Positions 1 to 8,487 of a stretch of 64,000 bases of DNA are shown in pieces; position 1 is the first letter of the stretch; each line of letters starts with the position of its first letter. The stretch spans positions 3,349,501-3,413,500 of the forward strand of contig NZ_CP033324.1 of the NCBI RefSeq assembly GCF_003710085.1, written 5' to 3'. The stretch is from Nocardioides pantholopis (GTDB taxonomy: Bacteria > Actinomycetota > Actinomycetes > Propionibacteriales > Nocardioidaceae). The position numbers and the translations under genes are program-made. The notes under the pieces are model-generated. The model did no database searches. It was not told where the DNA came from and worked only from the letters and a program-made list of their open reading frames with translations.

Positions 1-1
1 C

Positions 2-262
2 GTGCAGGGCGGCAACGCGAGCGCCAGCCCGTCGGAGGGCGCCCTGATCCGCGAGGTCTCGCCGCAGTCGGCGGCCGGCCAGGCGGGCCTCGAGGCGGGC
101 GACGTGATCACCCGCATCGACGACCACCCGGTCACCGGAGCGGACTCGCTGGTCGCCACGATCCGGTCCTACCGGCCCGGCGACACCGTCACCGTCGTCT
201 ACGAGCGCGGCGGGGAGGAGGAGAGCACCGACCTGACGCTGGACTCCGACGGGGACAGCTGA
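2..262 (+). CDS. C-terminal PDZ domain of an HtrA-like serine protease (5' end outside window)
   Basis: The gene enters from outside the window, so only the last 86 codons are visible. They form one PDZ domain: an IREV strand, the PAAxAGL-like helix (SAAGQAGLEAGDVI), then RIDDHPV and a final strand before TGA at 260-262. In the HtrA/DegP family this domain follows a trypsin-like protease domain and binds C-termini of misfolded or substrate proteins at the cell envelope. The catalytic part cannot be checked here. An S1C protease is the likely parent, but another PDZ protein such as a site-2 protease is possible. The gene converges on the GNAT gene with only 20 nt between them. Confidence 0.72.
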   Translation: MQGGNASASPSEGALIREVSPQSAAGQAGLEAGDVITRIDDHPVTGADSLVATIRSYRPGDTVTVVYERGGEEESTDLTLDSDGDS

Positions 263-282
263 CCTGCTGATCGCGCCGCGGC

Positions 283-1323
283 TCAGCCCAGGCGCTTCTG
301 GAACTCCGCCAGCCGCGCCACCGGCTCGAAGCCGAGCAGCTCGTTCACCGCGACCATCGGGCCGTTCCCCTCGGCGTTCCAGGTGACGAGGTGGTCGATG
401 TCGGGACGCTCGGCCTGCAGCAGGCGCAAGTTCGAAACCTTGACCGCCACGCCCAGGCGGTGGCCGCGATGGTCCCGACGGACCAGCGTCCCCCACTGGT
501 AGGCGCGGCCCGGCTCGTGCCCGGTGGTGACCAGGTCGGTGTAGGCGACGAGCGCCCCATCGGGGGCCAGCGCGACGGTGTTGTACATCGTGCGGCCCTG
601 CTTGGCGGCCAGCGCCTCGCCCTCGCGGACCGCCGCCGGCTCCGCTGACTCCGGCTCCAGGTCCAGGCCCCCGGTCGGCGCCTCGGTGTTCAGGGTCGCG
701 GTCAGCGCGGCCCAGCCCCCGAGGAGCTCCTCGGGGACCGGGCCGACCCAGGAGCGCAGCCGGTACGCCGTGTGGTGCGGGGCCGCCTCGGCGTCCAGCC
801 GGTCCAGCAGCCGCTCCTCGACCGGGAGCCGCAGCACCCGCTGCACGTCGCCGATCGCGAGGTCGTAGCCGCGGGCCCGGGCGAACTCCGGTCCGCTCTC
901 CCCCACCCCCTCGGGGCCGGCCTCGTAGGCGTAGGACGTCTCGCCCCCGAGCACCCGGCGGCCCCGCTCGCCTGCCACCCGCTCGAGGTGGGCCAGCATC
1001 GCGGTGCCGAGCCCCCGGCGCCGGTGCCCGGGCAGCACGTGCACGGACAGCTCGCAGCGCTCGAGGTTGTCCAGCAGCGGGGTCTCGATCAGGCCGGTCG
1101 CGACCAGCTCCCCGTTCAGGCGACCGGCGAAGACGGTGGACCGGCGCCGGATCGACGGCTCCTGGAGCTGGACCCGCAGCTCGTCACGCTGCCAGGGCGT
1201 CGCGGTGTCCTCGCGGCCGTGGCGCTCCGCGGCGGCGTACACCGCGTGCCACGCCTGGAACGCCACGTCGAACCCCGCGTCGCGCGGGTCGACCTCGGTG
1301 ATCACCAGGCGCGGAGCGCTCAT
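283..1323 (-). CDS. Tandem-domain GNAT N-acetyltransferase
   Basis: 346-residue protein with two GNAT folds. The N-terminal domain carries the acetyl-CoA loop in VLPGHRRRGLGTAML; the C-terminal domain carries VRRDHRGHRLGVAVK followed by TWNAEGNGPM and NELLGF, typical of the second half of tandem actinobacterial acetyltransferases. These enzymes transfer acetyl from acetyl-CoA to an amine; the substrate cannot be told from sequence. The ATG at 1321-1323 overlaps the TGA of the upstream ABC-F gene (ATGA), so the two are probably co-translated, which suggests a shared role in antibiotic or stress tolerance. The frame stays open far upstream of this ATG, but that extension is antisense-like GC-rich sequence and is not coding. 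Confidence 0.85.
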   Translation of the reverse strand: MSAPRLVITEVDPRDAGFDVAFQAWHAVYAAAERHGREDTATPWQRDELRVQLQEPSIRRRSTVFAGRLNGELVATGLIETPLLDNLERCELSVHVLPGHRRRGLGTAMLAHLERVAGERGRRVLGGETSYAYEAGPEGVGESGPEFARARGYDLAIGDVQRVLRLPVEERLLDRLDAEAAPHHTAYRLRSWVGPVPEELLGGWAALTATLNTEAPTGGLDLEPESAEPAAVREGEALAAKQGRTMYNTVALAPDGALVAYTDLVTTGHEPGRAYQWGTLVRRDHRGHRLGVAVKVSNLRLLQAERPDIDHLVTWNAEGNGPMVAVNELLGFEPVARLAEFQKRLG

Positions 1324-3017
1324 CGGGAGCGCACCACCCGTCCCTCGTCCCAGACCGGGCCGTCGGACTCGTAGACGACGCCGTCGGCGCCGTAGACCAG
1401 GAACCGGTCGAACCCGCGGGCGAACCAGCGGTCGTGGGTCACCGCCAGCACCGTGCCCTCGAAGGCGGCCAGCCCCTCCTCCAGTGCCTCGGCCGACTGC
1501 ACGTCGAGGTTGTCGGTGGGCTCGTCGAGCAGCAGCAGCGTGGCGCCGGAGAGCTCCAGCAGCAGGATCTGGAAGCGCGCCTGCTGGCCACCCGAGAGCG
1601 AGTCGAAGGTCTGCTCCCCGGAGGCGGCCAGCTCGTAGCGGTCCAGCACCCGCGCCGCCTGCTCCCGGCCCAGGCCGTGCCGCCCGTCGGGGTGCCCGTC
1701 GCCGCGGTGCAGCACCTCCAGCAGGGTCCGGCCGACGAGCTCGGGATGGGCGTGGGTCTGGACGAACCAGCCCGGGCGCACCCGGGCCCCCAGCCGGGCC
1801 CGGCCGGTGTGGGGCACCGGCGCGATCGGCACCTCCCCCACCGGGCGGTGCTCCACGTCCGGATCGGTGCCGCCGGCGGCCAGCAGCCGCAGGAAGTGCG
1901 ACTTGCCCGACCCGTTCGAGCCCAGGACCGCCACCCGCTCGCCGTACCAGACCTCGAGGTCGAAGGGCCGCATCAGCCCGGTCAGCTCCAGGTCCTCGCA
2001 GACGACCGCGCGCTTGCCGGTGCGCCCGCCGCGCAGCCGCATCGTGACCTGCTGCTCGCGGGGCTGCTCGGTCGGCGGGCCGGCCTCCTCGAACTTGCGC
2101 AGCCGGGTCTGGGCGGCGCGGTACTGGCTGGACATCCCGTCGTTGAACTCCGACTTCGTCTTCAGCCGCAGCACCAGCGCCTTGATCTTCGCGTGCTCCT
2201 CGTCCCAGCGCCGGCGCAGCTCCTCGAAGCGGGCGAACCGGTCGCGGCGCGCCTCGTGGTACGACGCGAAGCCGCCCGGGTGGGTCCACACCGTGTTGCC
2301 GGCCCCGTGCCCGCCGCCGGCGAGCTCGACGGTGACGACGCGGGTCGCTGTGTTGTCGAGCAGCTCCCGGTCGTGGCTGACCATCAGGACGGTCTTCTCG
2401 GACTCGCGGATGCGCTGCTCCAGCCAGATCTTGCCCGGCACGTCGAGGTAGTTGTCCGGCTCGTCGAGCAGCAGCACCTGGTCCGGCCCGCGGAGCAGGA
2501 ACTCCAGGACCAGCCGCTTCTGCTCCCCGCCGGAGAGCGTGGTCAGCTCGCGGTACTTCGCGCGGTCGTAGGGCACCCCCAGCGCGGCGGTGGTGCAGAC
2601 GTCCCAGAGCACCTCGAGGTCGTAGCCGCCGGCGTCGGCGTACTCCGCGAGCGCCTCGGCGTAGCGCATCTGGGTCGCCTCGTCGTCGGTCTCCATCAGC
2701 GCCAGCTCGAGCCGGTCGACCGCGGCGGCCGCCGCCCGGACCCGCTCCGGCGCGACCGAGAGCAGCAGCTCGGCGACGGTGGTGCTCGACGCCGCCACGT
2801 GCTGGCGCATCACGCCGAGGCCTCCGGAGCGGGTCACCGCACCCGCGTGCGGGGTCAGCTCGCCGGTGACGATGCGCAGCAGGGTGGTCTTGCCGGCTCC
2901 GTTGGCGCCCACCAGCGCGACCTTGGCCCCCTCGCCCACCCGGAACGAGACGTCGTCGAGCAGCACCCGCCCGTCCGGCAGCTCGTAGCGCACCCCGGCG
3001 ACATCCACGTGACCCAC
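1320..3017 (-). CDS. ABC-F family ATP-binding protein
   Basis: 565 residues with two ABC ATPase modules and no membrane segments, the layout of ABC-F proteins that act on the ribosome. Walker A is GANGAGKTT at about residue 37 in the first module and GSNGSGKS in the second; the signatures are LSGGEQKR and LSGGQQAR; Walker B is LLLDEPDNYLD and LLLDEPTDNLD. ABC-F members rescue stalled or drug-bound ribosomes or tune translation (EttA, Vga and OptrA types). The GTG at 3015-3017 is preceded by GGAG 11 nt upstream; an in-frame GTG at 3006-3008 is the alternative. It is followed by the GNAT gene with a 4-nt overlap. Whether it confers resistance cannot be judged. Confidence 0.88.
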   Translation of the reverse strand: MGHVDVAGVRYELPDGRVLLDDVSFRVGEGAKVALVGANGAGKTTLLRIVTGELTPHAGAVTRSGGLGVMRQHVAASSTTVAELLLSVAPERVRAAAAAVDRLELALMETDDEATQMRYAEALAEYADAGGYDLEVLWDVCTTAALGVPYDRAKYRELTTLSGGEQKRLVLEFLLRGPDQVLLLDEPDNYLDVPGKIWLEQRIRESEKTVLMVSHDRELLDNTATRVVTVELAGGGHGAGNTVWTHPGGFASYHEARRDRFARFEELRRRWDEEHAKIKALVLRLKTKSEFNDGMSSQYRAAQTRLRKFEEAGPPTEQPREQQVTMRLRGGRTGKRAVVCEDLELTGLMRPFDLEVWYGERVAVLGSNGSGKSHFLRLLAAGGTDPDVEHRPVGEVPIAPVPHTGRARLGARVRPGWFVQTHAHPELVGRTLLEVLHRGDGHPDGRHGLGREQAARVLDRYELAASGEQTFDSLSGGQQARFQILLLELSGATLLLLDEPTDNLDVQSAEALEEGLAAFEGTVLAVTHDRWFARGFDRFLVYGADGVVYESDGPVWDEGRVVRSR

Positions 3018-3185
3018 GTCGGGTGATTCTCCGCCCCCCGGCGCATCCTCGGCGAATCGTTTGGCGCGGGGGCGCCGAGAATCCGATCCGGGCGCAGTGC
3101 ACACGGGCACCCTTGGGCGCTGCGCCCATGTCGTCCCGACCAGGTCCGCGCCATGATGGGCGCCCACGACCAGGGAGGGGCCGGC

Positions 3186-4346
3186 ATGCGGCTGGAGCTG
3201 ACCGCGGAGGACCAGGCGTTCCGCGAGGAGATGCGGACGTTCTTCACCACCGAGGTGCCGCAGGAGCTGCGCGACGCCGTGATCGAGGGCCGCGAGCTGG
3301 GCCGCGCCGAGTTCGTGCAGAGCCAGCAGATCCTCAACGCCGCGGGGCTGGCGGTCCCGCACTGGCCCGAGGAGTGGGGCGGCCGGGGCTGGAGCGAGCT
3401 GCGTCGCCACATCTGGCTCGAGGAGCTGCAGCGGGCCGGGGTGCCGGCGCCGCTGGCGTTCAACGCCAACATGATCGGCCCCGTCCTCGCCCAGTTCGCC
3501 AGCCAGGAGATGAAGGAGCGCTTCCTCCCGACGACTGCCAACCTCGACATCTGGTGGAGCCAGGGGTTCTCCGAGCCCGACGCCGGCTCCGACCTGGCCA
3601 GCCTGCGCACCACCGCCGTCCGCGACGGCGACGGCTGGGTCGTGAACGGGCAGAAGACCTGGACCACGCTGGGGCAGTACGGCGACTGGATCTTCACGCT
3701 GGTGCGCACCGACCCGCAGGCCAAGAAGCAGGCCGGCATCTCGATGCTGCTCATCGACATGACCTCGCCGGGGCTCGAGGTGCGCCCGATCGAGCTCATC
3801 GACGGCGGCCACGAGGTCAACGAGGTCTGGTTCACCGACGTCCGGGTCCCGGGCGAGAACCTCGTCGGCGAGCTCAACCAGGGCTGGACGATGGCGAAGT
3901 TCCTGCTCGGCAACGAGCGGGTCGGGGTCGCTCCGGTCGGCACCGTCAAGCGGGTGCTGGCCCGCGCCAAGGAGCTCGCCGGGCCGCAGCTGGAGGACCC
4001 GCTGGTCCGGGCCCGGGTGGCGGAGCTCGAGAACGAGCTGCTCGCCCTCGAGCTCACCGCGATCCGGGTCGCGGCGCACTCCGCCGGCGCGGAGCCGCAC
4101 CCGGCCAGCTCCGTGCTGAAGCTCAAGGGCACCGAGCTGCAGCAGGCGGTCAGCGAGCTGGTCCTCGACCTCGCGGGCCCGGCGTCCCTGGCCTCCGGCG
4201 CCCCCGACGGCCCCGACGGCTCAGACCTGCCGGCCTGGGCCCGCCGCAGCGCCCCGACGTACCTCAACCTCCGCAAGGCCTCGATCTACGGCGGGTCCAA
4301 CGAGATCCAGCGCCAGATCATCGCCCGGACGATCCTCGGACTCTGA
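3186..4346 (+). CDS. Acyl-CoA dehydrogenase, alpha-like subunit (PimC/ChsE type)
   Basis: 386 residues, FAD-dependent acyl-CoA dehydrogenase fold, forming a 2,3-double bond in an acyl-CoA. FAD and substrate motifs include FSEPDAGSDLA (about 129-139) and VNGQKTWTT. The usual C-terminal catalytic Glu is absent: the YEGT position reads YGGSNEIQ (Gly369). A Glu in LLGNERVG (Glu244) falls where isovaleryl-CoA dehydrogenase and the ChsE4-type alpha subunits of heteromeric ACADs place theirs. The ATG at 3186 follows GGGAGGGG; an upstream in-frame ATG at 3153 has no good ribosome site. The partner gene starts 12 nt downstream. Pimeloyl-CoA dehydrogenase large subunit is the closest family description I recognise. 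Confidence 0.85.
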   Translation: MRLELTAEDQAFREEMRTFFTTEVPQELRDAVIEGRELGRAEFVQSQQILNAAGLAVPHWPEEWGGRGWSELRRHIWLEELQRAGVPAPLAFNANMIGPVLAQFASQEMKERFLPTTANLDIWWSQGFSEPDAGSDLASLRTTAVRDGDGWVVNGQKTWTTLGQYGDWIFTLVRTDPQAKKQAGISMLLIDMTSPGLEVRPIELIDGGHEVNEVWFTDVRVPGENLVGELNQGWTMAKFLLGNERVGVAPVGTVKRVLARAKELAGPQLEDPLVRARVAELENELLALELTAIRVAAHSAGAEPHPASSVLKLKGTELQQAVSELVLDLAGPASLASGAPDGPDGSDLPAWARRSAPTYLNLRKASIYGGSNEIQRQIIARTILGL

Positions 4347-4358
4347 AGGAGACCGCAC

Positions 4359-5480
4359 GTGGACTTCACCTACGACGACGAGCAGGTCGCCCTCCGCGAG
4401 GCCGTGCGCGGACTGGTCGGCAAGGCCTACTCCGACTTCGAGCAGCGCCGCCGCACCGTGGCCGAGGAGCCCGGCTGGAGCGAGGAGGTCTGGGCCCGGC
4501 TGGCCGAGATGGGCATCCTCGGCCTGCCGTTCGCCGAGGAGGACGGCGGCGTCGGCGCCGGTCCCGCCGAGGTCGGCATCGTGGCCCACGAGCTGGGCCG
4601 GGTGCTCGCCCCCGAGCCGTTCCTGGCCTCGGTGGTGCTCGCCGGCACCGCCGTCGCCGAGGCCGGTACGCCGCAGCAGCGGGCCGAGGTGCTCGGCCCC
4701 CTCGCCGCCGGCGAGCGCGTCCTCGCCCTGGCGTACGCCGACGGCGCCACGCCGGTCACCGCGAGCGAGCAGGCCGGCGCCTGGACGCTGAGCGGCACCA
4801 AGGAGCCGGTCCTGCACGGCGCCCGCGCGGACCTGCTGGTGGTCAGCGCCGCACTGCCCGGCGCCGGGTCCGGGCTGTTCCTGGTCCAGGGCGACGCCGC
4901 CGCCCGCACCGGCTACCGCACCTACGACGGCGCCCGCGCGGCCCGGGTGGTGCTCGACGGCACCGCCGCGGTGCCGCTGGGCGAGCCGGGCGCGGACCAG
5001 TCCGCGGCGCTCGCGGCGGCACTGGACACCGGGCGGGTGGCGGCCTGCCACGAGGCGCTCGGCGCGATGTCGGTCGCGCTCGCCGCGACCACTGCCTACC
5101 TGAAGAGCCGCAAGCAGTTCGGGGTCCCGCTCAGCACCTTCCAGTCGCTGACCTTCCGGGCCGCCGACATGTACGTCTCGCTGGAGCTCGCCACCAGCAT
5201 CGCCTCGTGGGCGACGATGGTGCTCGCGGAGCGGGGTCCCGCCGCGGCGACCGAGGCGGTGTCCCGGGCCGCGCTCCAGGTCAGCCGGTCGGGGCGGCAC
5301 GTCGGCCAGGAGGCCGTCCAGCTGCACGGTGGCATCGCGATGACCGCGGAGTACCTCGTCGGCAACCTGACCGCCCACCTCACCGCGCTCGACCACCTCC
5401 TCGGCGACGGCCACCACCACCTGCGCGGCCTCGCCGCGGCCGTCGACGGACACGGGGCGCTGGACCCGCTGGCGAGGTAG
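4359..5480 (+). CDS. Acyl-CoA dehydrogenase, beta-like subunit (probably non-catalytic)
   Basis: 373 residues, GTG start 7 nt after AAGGAGA. The N-terminal helical domain (FTYDDEQVALREAVRG) and the C-terminal helical domain (TAYLKSRKQFGVPL, QLHGGIAMT) are clear, but both possible catalytic Glu positions are missing: ALDTGRV in place of the isovaleryl-type Glu and LVGNLTAHLTALD in place of the YEGT motif. This matches the small subunit of alpha2-beta2 acyl-CoA dehydrogenases such as PimD or the steroid ChsE enzymes, which provides half of the FAD site. With the preceding gene it most likely forms one heteromeric enzyme for a bulky or dicarboxylic acyl-CoA. The substrate is unknown. Confidence 0.82.
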   Translation: MDFTYDDEQVALREAVRGLVGKAYSDFEQRRRTVAEEPGWSEEVWARLAEMGILGLPFAEEDGGVGAGPAEVGIVAHELGRVLAPEPFLASVVLAGTAVAEAGTPQQRAEVLGPLAAGERVLALAYADGATPVTASEQAGAWTLSGTKEPVLHGARADLLVVSAALPGAGSGLFLVQGDAAARTGYRTYDGARAARVVLDGTAAVPLGEPGADQSAALAAALDTGRVAACHEALGAMSVALAATTAYLKSRKQFGVPLSTFQSLTFRAADMYVSLELATSIASWATMVLAERGPAAATEAVSRAALQVSRSGRHVGQEAVQLHGGIAMTAEYLVGNLTAHLTALDHLLGDGHHHLRGLAAAVDGHGALDPLAR

Positions 5481-5505
5481 CCGGCGGCGGCACCCGCACC
5501 TTCCC

Positions 5506-5511
5506 TAGAAT
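5506..5511 (+). promoter_or_regulatory. -10 box of a leaderless promoter for the PAP2 gene
   Basis: TAGAAT lies exactly 7 nt upstream of the ATG at 5519, so transcription would start at or next to the start codon. No Shine-Dalgarno sequence is present. This is the usual geometry of actinobacterial leaderless genes. Confidence 0.5.
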
Positions 5512-5518
5512 CCTCCGC

Positions 5519-6481
5519 ATGGTGCAGCAGGTAGAGACCGACCACGTCGGTCCCCGGGTCGAGCCTCCGGCACCGCGCCGTACCCGGCACCGCGTCCGCG
5601 CCGTCGCGATGACGGCGTACGCCGCGCTGCTGCTGGTGTGGATCGAGCTGCTCGGGATCCCCAACGACACCCTCCAGGTCTTCCTGTGGCTGTGGGTCGG
5701 CACGATCGCCTGGAACATCGAGGCCCCGGCCCGCTCCCACCTGCGCTTCCTGCGGGACTGGTGGCTGCCGGTCCTCGGGCTGGTCGTCTACTTCTACAGC
5801 CGCGGCCTCACCGACGAGCTCGGCCTGCCGGTGCACATCCAGATGCCGATCACCGTCGACGAGTGGCTCGGCGGCGGCGTCACGCCGACCGAGCGGCTCC
5901 AGGACGCGCTGTGCGGCGACCCGTGCGTCAAGGACAGCGAGCCGCGGTTCTACGACCTGCTCCTGACCACCGTCTACGCCTCGCACTTCCTGGCCGGGCT
6001 GACCATCGCCGCGGTGCTGTGGGTGCGCAGCCGCACCGAGTGGCTGATGTGGATGCGCCGCTACCTCGGCATCAACTTCGGCGCGCTCGTCGTCTACATC
6101 CTCTACCCGATGGCGCCGCCGTGGATGGCCTCCGAGGAGGGCTACATGGGCGAGGTCACCCGGATCACCAGCCGCGGCTGGTCCGACATCGGGCTGGACC
6201 GCATCGACCTGATCCTCCAGGGCGTCGGCAACCCGGTCGCCGCGATGCCGTCCCTGCACGCCGGCATCGCGTACCTGATCGCGATGTACGCCGTGGCCCG
6301 GCTGAGGACCCCCTGGCGCTGGCTGGTGGTGCTCTATCCGCTGGCGATGTCGTTCGCGCTGGTCTACTTCGCCGAGCACTACGTGATCGACATCGTGGCC
6401 GGGGCGGTGCTCGCCGGGCTCGTGATGGTGGCCGCGGCGGCCTGGGAGCGGCGCCGGGCGGCGGTCGAGACCACCTCGTAG
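5519..6481 (+). CDS. PAP2-superfamily membrane phosphatase/transferase, Aur1-like
   Basis: 320 residues with about six membrane helices after a hydrophilic N-terminus of about 30 residues. The PAP2 signature is visible in its inositol-phosphotransferase form: AAMPSLHAG (the PSGH-equivalent box) and FAEHYVIDIVAG (the His and Asp of the third box). The family dephosphorylates or transfers phospho-lipid head groups on the membrane. The Aur1/IPT-like spacing suggests phosphoinositol lipid chemistry, or removal of phosphate from a polyprenyl or phosphatidate lipid. The start is the ATG 7 nt after a TAGAAT box. The gene stands alone between acyl-CoA dehydrogenases and the FG-GAP protein. Confidence 0.78.
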   Translation: MVQQVETDHVGPRVEPPAPRRTRHRVRAVAMTAYAALLLVWIELLGIPNDTLQVFLWLWVGTIAWNIEAPARSHLRFLRDWWLPVLGLVVYFYSRGLTDELGLPVHIQMPITVDEWLGGGVTPTERLQDALCGDPCVKDSEPRFYDLLLTTVYASHFLAGLTIAAVLWVRSRTEWLMWMRRYLGINFGALVVYILYPMAPPWMASEEGYMGEVTRITSRGWSDIGLDRIDLILQGVGNPVAAMPSLHAGIAYLIAMYAVARLRTPWRWLVVLYPLAMSFALVYFAEHYVIDIVAGAVLAGLVMVAAAAWERRRAAVETTS

Positions 6482-6572
6482 GTTCCGGGCACGTTTCGCG
6501 CAATCACGCGGGGTTGCCCGAAACGGCTGCCAGGGTGGGCGGCATCGCGCCCCGACCCGAAGGACGGCTCCC

Positions 6573-8408
6573 GTGTCCCTGCTCCGACGACCGCGCCGGT
6601 ACGCCGGCGTACTCGCCCTCGCCCTGCCCGCGGCGCTGCTCGCCGCGCCCTCCGGGGCCGTCGCCCCGGACGCGACTGCTGCGTCGTTCGACCGGATCAA
6701 CGTCGACACCGCCGTCCGCGGCGCCAGCTTCACAGTGGTCGGCGAGGTCTTCGCCGGCGAGCAGAACATCGTCACCAGCGGCTTCGGCGCCCTGGGCCCC
6801 CGCGGAGCGCCGAGCGGAGGGGGCAGTCTGCAGATCTACCGGCCCCGAGCCAACCTGGCCGACTGGCAGAAGGTGAGCGTCTTCGACGCGACGGCGAACA
6901 TCATCTTCCCCAACCAGCCCACGCTGAGCGATGTCGACGGCGACGGCGACACCGACGTGATCGTGCCGTCCGGCAACTTCTTCGACTCCTTCGCCCCGCC
7001 GCCCGCCCCGGCCGGGAACTCCCGCGGCGCCCTGACCTGGTGGGAGAACACCGGTCTGGCCGCCAACGGCACCCCGAACCCGTTCGTCCGGCACGACGTG
7101 GTCACCGGGCAGCCGTGGTCCTACCACGGCGTCCAGCACGTCGACCTGGACGGCGACGGGATCAAGGACCTGGTCAGCGTCGGCGAGCAGGGCCTCAACC
7201 CGAGCGACCAGACGGACGACCAGGTCGAGACCCACTTCTTCCGCGGCACCGGGGGCACCGGCTTCGCCGCGCCCGTCGTCCTGGCCGACGTCGGCGGCAG
7301 CCTGCCGGTCGTGCACGACGTGGACGCCGACGGCGACCGCGACATCGTCACCGCTCAGTACTTCGACTTCCCCGGACAGCAGGCCGCCGGCAAGGCCGCG
7401 TTCCTGTGGCTCGAGCAGGTCCCCGACGGCACCCCCGGGCTGAGCGCCGGCGACTTCACCCCGCGGACCATCGCGACGCTCGCCCAGACCGGCATGGGCT
7501 TCCAGATCCGCCCGGTCCCGGGCTTCCGCGGCCCCGGCACCGTGTCCTGGATCGGCACCAACCACACGAACCGGTGCCTGCAGCCGTACCTCCCGGCAGA
7601 GCGGGTCATGGAGTTCGTCCCGCCGGCCGACCCGCGCCAGCCCTGGGCGGTGACGACCCTGTCGAACCCGGCCACGCCGGCACCTGCCTGCCCCGCTGAC
7701 TACACCGACGGCACCGTGCCGATCTTCCCGGGCGACGAGATCACCTCCCGGCCCACCAACGGCCAGGGCGCCCCCGGCGTCTTCGGGTACGGCGACGTCG
7801 ACGGGGACGGCGACATCGACCTGGCCGTCTCCGGCGACGGGGACCGCCGGCTGTTCTGGATCGAGCAGCTCGCCGGCGGCGCCACCCGGCTGCACACGCT
7901 GACCAGCCCGGGCGAGCAGTTCGGGCAGTCCGGCGGCGGCGCGGTGGCCGACCTGAACGGCGACGGGACTGCGGAGCTGGTCTTCAGCTCCTTCGACCGC
8001 GACACGGTCGCGATCTGGAAGCGCCGCCCGCAGGCCCCGGCCGCGCCCCCCGGTCCTGTCGCTCCGGGGCCGGGGACCACGACGGTGACCTCGGCGCTCC
8101 GGGTCACGCCCGCGAGCACCCGGGTGGCAGCCGGCCGCAAGGCGCAGTGGAAGGTGCGGCTGACCGGCGCCCGCGGCGGGTCCGCCCGCCAGGTGAAGGT
8201 CACGTTCCTCCCGGCCCGCGGCAAGGCGCGCGTCGTGAGGACGCTGCGGCTGCGCTCGAGGACCGCGACCACGAGGCAGGCCGTGCTCACCTGGCGCCCG
8301 ACGCGGAGCGGGAGGCTCCGCGTCGACTACGCCGGCACGGTCGTCAGCAACACCCTGCGGGACACCGCGACCCGGGCCCAGGTCCGGATCCGGGTCGGCG
8401 GGCGCTGA
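6573..8408 (+). CDS. Secreted FG-GAP/VCBS repeat protein
   Basis: 611 residues starting at GTG. An arginine-rich start and hydrophobic stretch (LALALPAALLAAPSGAVA) form a signal peptide. The body holds at least five calcium-binding aspartate loops of FG-GAP type: DVDGDGDTD, DLDGDGIKD, DVDADGDRD, DVDGDGDID and DLNGDGTAE, which would build a beta-propeller. A proline-rich linker follows at about 487-500, then a basic beta-sandwich-like C-terminal domain of about 110 residues. Such proteins are extracellular and often act in adhesion or polysaccharide binding; no enzyme motif is evident. The upstream 90 nt holds CAGGGTGGGCG, the same string found before the DUF2786 gene, possibly a -10 region. 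Confidence 0.82.
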   Translation: MSLLRRPRRYAGVLALALPAALLAAPSGAVAPDATAASFDRINVDTAVRGASFTVVGEVFAGEQNIVTSGFGALGPRGAPSGGGSLQIYRPRANLADWQKVSVFDATANIIFPNQPTLSDVDGDGDTDVIVPSGNFFDSFAPPPAPAGNSRGALTWWENTGLAANGTPNPFVRHDVVTGQPWSYHGVQHVDLDGDGIKDLVSVGEQGLNPSDQTDDQVETHFFRGTGGTGFAAPVVLADVGGSLPVVHDVDADGDRDIVTAQYFDFPGQQAAGKAAFLWLEQVPDGTPGLSAGDFTPRTIATLAQTGMGFQIRPVPGFRGPGTVSWIGTNHTNRCLQPYLPAERVMEFVPPADPRQPWAVTTLSNPATPAPACPADYTDGTVPIFPGDEITSRPTNGQGAPGVFGYGDVDGDGDIDLAVSGDGDRRLFWIEQLAGGATRLHTLTSPGEQFGQSGGGAVADLNGDGTAELVFSSFDRDTVAIWKRRPQAPAAPPGPVAPGPGTTTVTSALRVTPASTRVAAGRKAQWKVRLTGARGGSARQVKVTFLPARGKARVVRTLRLRSRTATTRQAVLTWRPTRSGRLRVDYAGTVVSNTLRDTATRAQVRIRVGGR

Positions 8409-8426
8409 CCGCGGCACCCGTGACGT

Positions 8427-8456
8427 GCTGCGCGGCCCCACGCCGGGCCGCGCAGC
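8427..8456. terminator. Bidirectional terminator between FG-GAP gene and tetR
   Basis: Perfect 12-bp stem GCTGCGCGGCCC / GGGCCGCGCAGC with a 6-nt loop, in the 79-nt gap between two converging genes. No long T tract follows, as is common in high-GC actinobacteria. Confidence 0.6.
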
Positions 8457-8487
8457 GCGTCGCCAGGACCAGGTGCGCCGGCGTCGC

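Noticed and set aside
283..3129. Single 948-residue protein through the GNAT and ABC-F genes
   Set aside because: Upstream of 1323 this frame is Arg/Gly/Ala-rich shadow sequence of the ABC-F gene in another frame; only the GNAT part is protein-like.
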